DNA of 33,688 nucleotides from the NCBI GenBank assembly GCA_964428895.1, contig CAYRZU010000032.1:1-33688 (forward strand), in the 5' to 3' direction. Shown here one piece after another: positions 23,166 to 30,680 of this stretch. The first letter of the stretch is position 1; each line of letters opens with the position of its first letter. The position numbers were made by a program, and so were the translations under genes. The notes below the pieces were generated by a model. The model was not told the DNA's origin. It worked only from the letters and a program-made list of their open reading frames with translations, and made no database searches. This DNA comes from HyVt-337 sp964428895. GTDB lineage: Bacteria > Planctomycetota > Phycisphaerae > SM23-33.

Positions 23166-26100
23166 TGGAAACGGCCATGATACGACGTGATTGGACAATC
23201 CTATTTGTTTCGTTACTGGTGACGGCCCTGTGGGCGCCGAGCGCTTGGGCCCAGTCGGACGACGCGGACAGCGCCTATAGCCGCTTGGACCGTCAACGTC
23301 TGATGGAGCGCCTCAATGCCATGGGGATGCAGGAACTGACCGAAGCCCTCCTGGCCGGCCAGACCGACAGCGACACCGCCGAAGGCCAACTCCGCACCGT
23401 GGACCTGCAGATCACCCGCGCCACCGGGCGAGGGGTCCCCTTGGCGGAGCGGAACCGTATTCTGGACGAAGCCCTCGCCCAGTACGGGGAGATTCTCAAG
23501 GAACTGCCCGCCGAAGAATGGAGTGATCGGCTTACGCGCTACCGCCTAACGTTCGATCGGGCGTGGCGAACGGTCTCCCTGCGGGGGTGGCCCTATACGG
23601 ACCGCCTGATCACGCTCCAAGGCGGCGAGGCCGACCGCAAAGAAGTCCTGGCTGTCACGGCAGACCCCGTCCAGACGATGGAGTACCTGATCCAGGACAT
23701 CAAGGACGACATCAGGGAACTGAGGGGAGGGAGCATTAGTTCGAGGGTCTTCATCCGCACCGTCCCGCCGATGGAGGAACTGCAACTCAAGACGCAGTAT
23801 CGTTCCGGGTACACCTACTTCTACCGCGGCATGGCCATGGTGCCCGGCGGCGCCGACGACGTCGTGCGGAAGCGATTGCTGGAAGATACCATCAACGCCG
23901 TGGCCGAGTTCGCCGACGACGCCGACGACGACGAGTGGGGCGTGCGGTTCGACTCGATTCTGCTGACCGGCCGAGCCCTGCGGGCGCTGGGCAAGCATCA
24001 GGCGGCGTTGGAGCGTCTCCGTCAGGTCAGCGGAGCCGAAAACGCGATGGCCAAGCTTCGCGTCCAGGCCCTGTTCGAGCAGGTCCGAACCATCGCCGAA
24101 ACAGGCAACTACGCTGAGGCCGCCGTCCAGTTGGAGGGCTTCCGGGTTCAGGGAGAGGCCCTGGTCGGGTCGGCCGGCATGCTGGATGTCGATTTGCTGG
24201 CTGCGATGCTGGGCTACTACATCTTCGACCAGTGGGCCGCTTCCGACGAGGCCAAGAAGGACAGCCTCTCTCGAAGCGCGCAGCAAGCGTTGGTGGGCTT
24301 CTGGACCAAGCATCGCGAGCCGGGCGTTCCGCGGGCCTACTACCGAATCGTGGCCGCCAAGTTCCGCGACCGAGAAGACGACCCCGAACTGAGTTCATTC
24401 GCGCTGCTGTCGATGACATCCAAGAAGTGGGACGACGCCGCCGCCACGCAGAACATGGAGCGGCGGCGGGAGTTGCTGGAAGAGGCGTTAGAATTGGCCA
24501 AACGGGGCCAGTCCAAGGGAGACGACCTGCCGGGAGTGGATGCGGAGCTGGCCAAGTGGATTACCAAGATCGAACGACTTATCGGTGACCCGCGAGTGGC
24601 CGCCCGATCAGCCCTGGACCAGGTCAAGAAGCAGGAGAAGGCGAATCCCGAAGACCCGAACTTGCCTCGGGATACCGAGACGGCCGTCCTGTTGGCCTAT
24701 GACATCATTTACGGCCTGGAGAGCTCAGGTCAGCCCGTGCCAAGATCCGACCGGGCCCTGTTCATTGACGCCGCGTCGTTCCTGCTGAGTCACGAGGCCT
24801 GGCTGGCACAGGCGCCGTCGCTTCAGCGATGGCTGTATGACCTCGGTTGGAACTACTCGGTCCTGGCCGCCGATAGCGCCGAAGACGAGCAGCGGTCGTT
24901 CTACGAGCAGGCGGCGGAAACCTACGAACTCGTTCCGGAAGACCTCGACGGCGAGGACAACACGCGTCAGTACATGGAGAGTAACTACAACGCGCTGGGG
25001 CTTCGGTTGCTGCTGCTGTCGGCGGACGAAGACCCCACCGGCGACAAAGCCCAAGACCTGCGGACCCGCCTCAAGGCCTATGGCAACAAGGCCAAGACGG
25101 AGTCGGATCAGGCCGCCGCTGCAGGCAAGGACGAACTCAAGACCATGCTGGATGGGTGGGGCAGCCAGATGGAGTTTGCTGCCGCCGAACTGCTTTACGA
25201 TCCCCTCGGGAACGCCGCGGCGGCAGTGACCGAACTGGCCGGCCTTGGCCAGCGATGGCAGGGCACCAGCGTGCTGGAAAACAGCGCCGAACTGGAAATC
25301 CGTATCGAGGTCGACCGAGGCAACACCACCGAGGCCAAGCGGAAGCTCGACCAGTTCCGCGCCCAATATCCGGAAAAGGCCCAAAACCTGGTTCGCCTGC
25401 TGGTGGCGGAGATTCGATCTCGGATTGCCGAATACCGGGAAGACCCAGCCATGGCGGCCCAACTGGCCGAACTCCAGACCAACTACAACGCCTTGGCCAA
25501 AATGCTCTACGACGCGTCCAAACCCCTCGACCAGCGGTACCGCGAGACGCAGATGTACGCCGAGAGCCTCTACGAAGTTGGCAAGTATGACGAGGCCCTG
25601 GCGCTGTTCGAGGAATGCAAAGTCGTCGGCGACGCCGAGCGCGAAAAGCGAAAGGCGGAGTTGGATAAGGTGTTCGAGCAGTGGCAGGAGGAGGTCAAGG
25701 ACGCCCCCGAGCCCGATCAGATCGAGGCCCTGGCCGACAAGATGCTGGCGCAGTTGGCTGACGCCGGTTACGGCAAGGACTCGCGTTACGTCGAGGAAAT
25801 CAAGCGTTACGTCGAGGAAATCAACAGCGCCTTGAATGAGCTGTCAATGGCCGGCGACGACGCCGACGCCCGCAAGAGCGCGGCGCTGATTGTCGCCCGG
25901 GCCGTCCGTAACACCGCCCGGGGCCTGCGAGATGTGGGCCTGGCCAAGACCCCGATCGATCCGACGAACATCTACGGCATCGCCCGCTGTCAGATCGAAC
26001 TGGGCAAGTTCGATGAAGGTCTACTGAACTACGCTGATCTGTTCAACAAGACGAACCGCAACGACCCCAAGCTGGCGAAGATCTACTGGCAATACCGCCT

Positions 26101-26311
26101 GGAGCACGCCCGTGCGGCCCTGCGGGCGTACAACGATGATGCCAGTGGCCTCAAGAAGTTGGTTGGCATGATCCGCCAGTTGAAGTTCGAGACCCAAGGC
26201 GCCTTGGGTGGCTTGGCTACGAAGTTTGAAGAAGTCGAACAGAAGGCCTTGGCCCGCATGGCCGCACTGGGCAAACCTTGGCGGAATGCCCCCGCCGGTG
26301 GCAATGATTGA
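23165..26311 (+). CDS. Large secreted helical-repeat (TPR-like) protein
   Basis: 1048 residues. The N-terminus is a signal peptide (cut likely after residue 29, AWA), with starts possible at GTG 23165 or ATG 23177. The rest is almost all alpha-helical, rich in Ala/Glu/Leu/Arg, with TPR-like pairs such as YAESLYEVGKYDEALALFEE (about 799-818) and YGIARCQIELGKFDEGLLNY (about 938-957). No enzyme motif was found. A 21-base perfect tandem repeat at 25783-25824 duplicates seven codons (RYVEEI plus K or N). It is probably a periplasmic scaffold of the ExbB/ExbD system; function not known to me. Confidence 0.85.
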   Translation: METAMIRRDWTILFVSLLVTALWAPSAWAQSDDADSAYSRLDRQRLMERLNAMGMQELTEALLAGQTDSDTAEGQLRTVDLQITRATGRGVPLAERNRILDEALAQYGEILKELPAEEWSDRLTRYRLTFDRAWRTVSLRGWPYTDRLITLQGGEADRKEVLAVTADPVQTMEYLIQDIKDDIRELRGGSISSRVFIRTVPPMEELQLKTQYRSGYTYFYRGMAMVPGGADDVVRKRLLEDTINAVAEFADDADDDEWGVRFDSILLTGRALRALGKHQAALERLRQVSGAENAMAKLRVQALFEQVRTIAETGNYAEAAVQLEGFRVQGEALVGSAGMLDVDLLAAMLGYYIFDQWAASDEAKKDSLSRSAQQALVGFWTKHREPGVPRAYYRIVAAKFRDREDDPELSSFALLSMTSKKWDDAAATQNMERRRELLEEALELAKRGQSKGDDLPGVDAELAKWITKIERLIGDPRVAARSALDQVKKQEKANPEDPNLPRDTETAVLLAYDIIYGLESSGQPVPRSDRALFIDAASFLLSHEAWLAQAPSLQRWLYDLGWNYSVLAADSAEDEQRSFYEQAAETYELVPEDLDGEDNTRQYMESNYNALGLRLLLLSADEDPTGDKAQDLRTRLKAYGNKAKTESDQAAAAGKDELKTMLDGWGSQMEFAAAELLYDPLGNAAAAVTELAGLGQRWQGTSVLENSAELEIRIEVDRGNTTEAKRKLDQFRAQYPEKAQNLVRLLVAEIRSRIAEYREDPAMAAQLAELQTNYNALAKMLYDASKPLDQRYRETQMYAESLYEVGKYDEALALFEECKVVGDAEREKRKAELDKVFEQWQEEVKDAPEPDQIEALADKMLAQLADAGYGKDSRYVEEIKRYVEEINSALNELSMAGDDADARKSAALIVARAVRNTARGLRDVGLAKTPIDPTNIYGIARCQIELGKFDEGLLNYADLFNKTNRNDPKLAKIYWQYRLEHARAALRAYNDDASGLKKLVGMIRQLKFETQGALGGLATKFEEVEQKALARMAALGKPWRNAPAGGND
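25783..25824 (+). repeat. Perfect 21-base tandem duplication
   Basis: Two identical copies at 25783-25803 and 25804-25824, in frame, adding seven residues to a helix of the large TPR-like protein. The lack of any mismatch suggests a recent slippage event. Confidence 0.9.
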
Positions 26312-26336
26312 CGCCAGCGTGCGTTAGCCCTAATAT
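26308..26336 (+). promoter_or_regulatory. Promoter of tRNA-Cys
   Basis: TTGACG at 26308-26313 and TAATAT at 26331-26336 with a 17-base spacer. The first box overlaps the stop codon of the large TPR-like gene. Transcription would start near 26343, just before the mature tRNA at 26350, and could run on into the gene at 26501. Confidence 0.65.
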
Positions 26337-26349
26337 GATGCGCACCATC

Positions 26350-26423
26350 GGCGGCATAGCCAAGCGGACTAAGGCGACGGATTGCAAATCCGTTATTCGT
26401 GGGTTCGAATCCCACTGCCGCCT
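26350..26423 (+). tRNA. tRNA-Cys, anticodon GCA
   Basis: Acceptor arms GGCGGCA (26350-26356) and TGCCGCC (26416-26422) pair fully, and the discriminator is T (26423), as usual for cysteine. The anticodon stem ACGGA/TCCGT encloses the loop TTGCAAA, giving GCA. The T-arm is GTGGG-TTCGAAT-CCCAC. 74 bases, no encoded CCA. It sits between two protein genes of the same strand. Confidence 0.96.
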
Positions 26424-26500
26424 ATCGCCGGTTGGCGCTGCTCACGGATGGGCAGAGACCGCTCGCCGGATTCCAAGGAACCTATCACCGGGGCTTTAAC

Positions 26501-27850
26501 ATGCGGCAGACAATCCTTCAAACCGGACTGATCCTCGTTGTCGCCTGCCTGGTCACGCTGACTAGCCTTCAGGCCGAAACCAAGACCCTCATCCTCAAGG
26601 ATGGCGCCAGAGTCACCGGCGAGGTCACCGAGGTCGAAGATGGGTATGAGGTCAAGACTCGCTTCGGCATTCGCAAAGTGAAGCGCTACGAGGTCAAAGA
26701 GATTATCGTGACGCTAACGCCGGAGGAGGAGTACGCAAAGCTCCTGGACGAATTGGACGAATCCGACCCCGACGCGCAACTGAAGCTCGGCCAGTGGGCG
26801 ATGGAGAACGGCCTGTTGGCCGAGGCCAAGGAACGTTTCGAGGGAGTTCTGGAACTCCGATCGGACGACGAGAAAGCCCAACTGCTGTTGCGGCAGGTCG
26901 AAACGCTCTTGGAAGAGGCCCGCAAGAAGCAGGCCGAAGAGAAAGCCGCCGCGGGCGCAACCACCAAGCCTTCCGGCGCGCGCCGGCCGGCCGATGTCGC
27001 CGGTGTCGACCCGGAGACACTGATTAAGATCGACGATATCTATCGGATCCGCCTGGCGGAGGTCACCTTCAACAAGAACGAGAATCGCAAGCTACGGGTG
27101 CGGTTCGAGAACGGCGTGCTCGACCGGTTGGCGGCGAGTTGGGAAGGTGACGACGATTTTGACTCCCGGGCCTTCAAACGCCGATGGTCGGAGGCCGAGC
27201 AACTGGAATACATCTTGCAGCGCGTCGACCGCGAGAATTGGGGAATCCGGGATGACATCGACATCATTTCGGAAGTCCAGTTTATGCGTGAGTATCACGA
27301 AGATATCTGGCCGCTGCTTCGCCGGTCGTGTGCGGATGTGGCCTGTCACGCGTCGGTCGAGGGCCTGGGGGGGTTCCGCCTGCTCATGCCCGCCTCTCGC
27401 GTCATGACCGATGACCTCACCGTGCGGGTCAACTACTGCAACTTCGTCCTGCTGGACAGCTACGAGACCAAGAACGAATTTCGCATGATCGACCGTGACG
27501 TGCCGAAGGAGTCCCTGCTGCTTCAGTACGCCCTACCCGCCGAACAGGCCAAGTACAAGCATCCACCGGTGGGGGGGCAGCCCATTACCCCGTTGCTGTC
27601 GAGCAAGGATTCCAAGCAGTACAAAGTGATGTTGGGTTGGCTGGAAGGCTCGCTGAGGGGCCCCGTTCACCCGGTCTACAACATCAGCTACAAACCACTA
27701 ATTACCCTCGGCGACGGCGCTGTTCCGCCGGCTGACCCCACCCAGGAAGCCCCTGAAGAGGAATCGCCTGCCGACGCTCCTGACGACGATGAGGCCGCCG
27801 ACAGCGATGCCTCGTCGGACGATCAGGCCCCCGAGGACGAAGACGACTAA
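26501..27850 (+). CDS. Secreted protein with CX4CH haem-like motif
   Basis: 449 residues from the ATG at 26501; the open frame reaches back into the tRNA, so earlier starts are unlikely. A signal peptide (about residues 1-25, ending LQAET) leads to the periplasm. Residues 26-65 form a beta-rich stretch (LILKDGARVTGEVTEVEDGY), then a helical TPR-like segment (about 75-150). Around 277-283 lies CADVACH, which resembles a c-type haem site with four instead of two spacer residues, followed by GGFRLLMPAS as in planctomycete cytochrome-like PSCyt domains. The end is a long acidic Asp/Glu/Pro/Ala tail. Haem binding is a guess. Confidence 0.8.
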   Translation: MRQTILQTGLILVVACLVTLTSLQAETKTLILKDGARVTGEVTEVEDGYEVKTRFGIRKVKRYEVKEIIVTLTPEEEYAKLLDELDESDPDAQLKLGQWAMENGLLAEAKERFEGVLELRSDDEKAQLLLRQVETLLEEARKKQAEEKAAAGATTKPSGARRPADVAGVDPETLIKIDDIYRIRLAEVTFNKNENRKLRVRFENGVLDRLAASWEGDDDFDSRAFKRRWSEAEQLEYILQRVDRENWGIRDDIDIISEVQFMREYHEDIWPLLRRSCADVACHASVEGLGGFRLLMPASRVMTDDLTVRVNYCNFVLLDSYETKNEFRMIDRDVPKESLLLQYALPAEQAKYKHPPVGGQPITPLLSSKDSKQYKVMLGWLEGSLRGPVHPVYNISYKPLITLGDGAVPPADPTQEAPEEESPADAPDDDEAADSDASSDDQAPEDEDD

Positions 27851-27883
27851 CGGCTCTTTCGGCCAGGACACGAGGGCCCGCCC

Positions 27884-28525
27884 GTGCGCGTATTGTTCAC
27901 CGGCCTGTTGGTTGCGCTGCTCGTGGGGGCTGTGGTGGCCTTTCTGATCATCGGCATTCGTCAGCGTTTGCGCCGCCGCCGATTGGCCGCCCAGTGCCGG
28001 AATGTCGGGCTCGAGTTCGCGCCGACCGATCCCTTCGATGTCGCCCAGTGCTTCTTCGACTTCGTCTTGATCTCCGCCGGGCACAGTGGGCGCGCCGAGA
28101 ACGTGGCGCACGGTCGCGTGGGGGGGAATCGTCTTCGCGTCTTTGATTTCCTCTATGAGATCGGACATGGCATTCGGCGTGTGGTCCGGCGATACAGCGT
28201 GGTCATCGTCGAGCCGAAGGGCCGACTTGGCGACGTGCTCATGTGGAACGAAGGGGATATCCACAGCGCGCCGCTGGCCATCGGCGAGGCCACCCAACCG
28301 GTTGGCCCGTGGGTATGCAGCGGCGACGCCGCCGCCGCGCGCCGACTGGCAAACGCCGCTGGCAGCCTGTCTCAACTGGCTGCCAGCATGCAGGTCGTTC
28401 GCAATACGCTGCTGGTGTGCGCGCCTGCCCGGGGGCTAGGCAGTGTCTACGGGCGCCTGCTCGAGGGCGTGGGTGGCCTCTGTGGCCATCTGACCGATGA
28501 AGACGAATCGGCAGGGCCCGAATGA
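27884..28525 (+). CDS. Small membrane-anchored protein of unknown function
   Basis: 213 residues, GTG start 33 bases after the previous stop. One membrane span at about 4-26, directly followed by a basic stretch (RQRLRRRRLAAQCRNVGLEF), so the rest is in the cytoplasm. The soluble part has the segments DPFDVAQCFFDFVLISAGHSGRA (given here in part: FDVAQCF, GHSGRA), RVFDFLYEIGHG and VVIVEPKG, a pattern seen in uncharacterised bacterial membrane proteins. I know no function. Codon use is like its neighbours. Confidence 0.75.
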   Translation: MRVLFTGLLVALLVGAVVAFLIIGIRQRLRRRRLAAQCRNVGLEFAPTDPFDVAQCFFDFVLISAGHSGRAENVAHGRVGGNRLRVFDFLYEIGHGIRRVVRRYSVVIVEPKGRLGDVLMWNEGDIHSAPLAIGEATQPVGPWVCSGDAAAARRLANAAGSLSQLAASMQVVRNTLLVCAPARGLGSVYGRLLEGVGGLCGHLTDEDESAGPE

Positions 28526-28548
28526 GACCGAAAGGGCAACGCTATGCG

Positions 28549-28577
28549 TTGAAAATTGCCGATGTAGCTGATACAAC
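28549..28577 (+). promoter_or_regulatory. Possible promoter before the coiled-coil gene
   Basis: TTGAAA at 28549-28554, 17-base spacer, TACAAC at 28572-28577. The start of transcription would be near 28584, about 57 bases before the GTG at 28641. By-eye match of moderate quality in an AT-richer gap. Confidence 0.45.
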
Positions 28578-28593
28578 CCGAGCCAGCCAACCG

Positions 28594-28608
28594 CCCTGGT
28601 CACCAGGG
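28594..28608 (+). promoter_or_regulatory. 15-base perfect dyad, possible operator
   Basis: CCCTGGT, one central base, ACCAGGG: a fully symmetric site ten bases after the expected transcription start of the promoter at 28549. Its size and place suit a dimeric repressor, but no second copy was seen in the window. Confidence 0.3.
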
Positions 28609-28640
28609 AAACCAGTGGCCTCGCCTGTGGGAGAGCGAAC

Positions 28641-30404
28641 GTGCAGTCCAAAACCCTATTGCTCATCATCATCGTCGCCGCCGTTGTCGTTGGTGTTGTG
28701 GTCGCGCTGACCCTCTTGCCGGCCACCGAGGAATCGCAAGCCAGCGACCGCCTGCAGGCGGCCACGGATGCTGCGGCCGCCCAGTGGCTGAAGGCCCAGA
28801 CTCTCCTGGGGACGAGCCTCTACCGAAGCCCCGACGGCGAATGGGTCCCCTTTACCACGCGAATTGACCCCGGCGACGCCATCAAGATTCGCCAGGAACT
28901 GCCCCAGGCGCCGAATCCTCAGGCGCTGGGGGTCCTGGAGGTCGCCCAGAAATCACTGGCAGAGGTCTTCGCTACGTCCGCCGCGGCGCGCCCGGCGGTC
29001 CGAGCGGCGGCGCTGAGAATGGCCGGCCGTCTGAATGGGCTCCTGGGGTTGTATTACTATCGTCAGGGCCTGACCGCTCAGTTTCGATCGGCCGCCACGG
29101 ACGGCGCCGAACCAACCCCGGCGGGTGTGGCCGACCAGTTGGCCCGCCTGCGCCAAGGCGTTGCAGACGTGGAGGGCCTCTGCCGATCGATCCAGGCCGA
29201 TGAAGCCACGGCGGGAGTGGATCTGGGGGGGCTGGAGCAGAGGCTCAGCGCCCACCGCGACACGCAAGTGTCTGCGAACGGCGAATTGACCAAACTTGAT
29301 GAGCGCTTGGCGCAGCTAGGCGCCAGCGTGGCATCGATGACGGAAAAGGTCGAGGGCCTGGCCGCCGAGGCCAGTCAGCTTCACGCCAAGGCGCGCGAAG
29401 CCGCCACCGCCGCCGAAGCCCAGGCGTTCCAGGATCAGGCGCTGAAGATCGAAGCCGAGGCCCACGACGTGTCCAATCAGATTCGCCAGGAACAGCGGGC
29501 CATCGAGCTTGCCGAGCAGACACGCGGGGACATACAGGCCCGGGTGACCGCGACCGATGACCGAATCAAGTCACTGGAAGCAACGTTGGCGCAGCGACGG
29601 GACGAGGCGAGTACGACGGGTCAAAAGGCGCAGGGCACTCGGCAGGCCCTGGCGACCCGCTTGAGCAAGATGGGCCAAGCCGCCCAGGAAACGACCCAAG
29701 CGCTGACGATCCTGTCACAGGCCGAAGCCAAGGCCGTCGAACATTACTCGGCGGCGTTGGGCAAGTACCTCGAAGCGGCTGAATTGGCCACCGATGCCGA
29801 GGACGTCAATGCCATGGCGGAGGAGGCCTCGGTCCGTATGGACCTGGCGCAGTTGCACGCCGGAAAGCTGGGCTTGCAGGGGCAGATCACGGCCATCGTT
29901 GATGACGTGGAGAAGGTGTGCGCCACATTGGCTCCTTCAGTTTCGGTGCCCCAGCCACTGACAGGGCTGCGACAGGTCTACCTGGCCGATCGGGCCGATA
30001 CTCAGGAGTCGGCCAAGATCGAGCTGACCAAGGCCATCAAGCTGTTGGAGGATGCCACGGACCGGTACCCCACGGAACAGCGATGGGTGCTTCAGGGACA
30101 GGCCGCAGCGGCCTACCTCCGCCTGTACAGTCTGACCGGAAGCCCCGACGCCCAGACCAAGGCCGATCGGCTGCGAAACGCCGCTCTCAAGGGACGGCAG
30201 AAGGACCCTCGAGTTGACCCGATCCGTCGGCTCAAGCCCGGCGCTCCGGGTCAGCCGGAAGTACCCGCGGCCCCCGTTGAGTCGCCCGATCCCGTGAATG
30301 AGGCCGCCGAGGCGCCCGATGTGGCGGCGCCCGCCGAGGCCCCTGAAGCCACTGAGGGAGCAGTGATCGACACGGAGAACAGGATCACTATTGGCGGGGA
30401 CTGA
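28641..30404 (+). CDS. Membrane-anchored coiled-coil protein
   Basis: 587 residues with a GTG start. One membrane span at about 5-27 and no clear signal cleavage site, so the bulk should be anchored in the periplasm. Residues about 190-400 are a long coiled coil rich in Ala/Glu/Gln (for example LDERLAQLGASVASMTEKVE), followed by a helical region with TPR-like spacing to about 515 and a Pro/Ala/Glu-rich tail. No enzyme motif seen. It is the last gene before a strong terminator and may belong to the same envelope system as the ExbB/ExbD genes (inference from order only). Confidence 0.8.
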   Translation: MQSKTLLLIIIVAAVVVGVVVALTLLPATEESQASDRLQAATDAAAAQWLKAQTLLGTSLYRSPDGEWVPFTTRIDPGDAIKIRQELPQAPNPQALGVLEVAQKSLAEVFATSAAARPAVRAAALRMAGRLNGLLGLYYYRQGLTAQFRSAATDGAEPTPAGVADQLARLRQGVADVEGLCRSIQADEATAGVDLGGLEQRLSAHRDTQVSANGELTKLDERLAQLGASVASMTEKVEGLAAEASQLHAKAREAATAAEAQAFQDQALKIEAEAHDVSNQIRQEQRAIELAEQTRGDIQARVTATDDRIKSLEATLAQRRDEASTTGQKAQGTRQALATRLSKMGQAAQETTQALTILSQAEAKAVEHYSAALGKYLEAAELATDAEDVNAMAEEASVRMDLAQLHAGKLGLQGQITAIVDDVEKVCATLAPSVSVPQPLTGLRQVYLADRADTQESAKIELTKAIKLLEDATDRYPTEQRWVLQGQAAAAYLRLYSLTGSPDAQTKADRLRNAALKGRQKDPRVDPIRRLKPGAPGQPEVPAAPVESPDPVNEAAEAPDVAAPAEAPEATEGAVIDTENRITIGGD

Positions 30405-30446
30405 GCGGGCCCCATCAGCGATGGACAGTTGGTCTTGAGGCACAGG

Positions 30447-30480
30447 AGCCTTCCGGGATACGCTCTGGAAGGCTTTTTCT
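30447..30480 (+). terminator. Intrinsic terminator after the coiled-coil gene
   Basis: Stem AGCCTTCC (30447-30454) and GGAAGGCT (30467-30474) with a 12-base loop, followed by T runs (TTTTTCT including the last stem base). A standard intrinsic terminator, 43 bases after the stop. Confidence 0.88.
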
Positions 30481-30498
30481 CACAAGGGGTTCAGACGC

Positions 30499-30510
30499 AA
30501 AAGTACTTTT
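30499..30510 (+). other. 12-base AT-rich palindrome
   Basis: AAAAGTACTTTT, perfectly symmetric, in the 276-base gap between the coiled-coil gene and the sigma factor gene. It touches a TTGACA (30509-30514) with no good second box 16-18 bases further. Possibly an operator; no second copy seen. Confidence 0.3.
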
Positions 30511-30568
30511 GACACTTGGTCTTCGGTACGTTCGGGCCAATTCCGACCCAAGGAGTGTCCAAAAGCGG

Positions 30569-30597
30569 TTGATCTCCCGCGAACTTCGTAGGATAAT
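30569..30597 (+). promoter_or_regulatory. Possible promoter of the sigma factor gene
   Basis: TTGATC at 30569-30574, 17-base spacer, GATAAT at 30592-30597. The start of transcription would lie near 30604, giving a 77-base leader before the ATG at 30681. The rest of the gap shows no gene. Confidence 0.55.
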
Positions 30598-30680
30598 GTG
30601 TGTCGGGGGGATACGGCGTGAGGCGACGCCGCTGCAGCACTCACGCGTATTCTCGATGATCCGCGCGAAGAGGGCTTGTC

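Noticed and set aside
30509..30536. TTGACA promoter overlapping the 12-base palindrome
   Set aside because: No acceptable second box 16-18 bases downstream; the pair at 30569 and 30592 is better.
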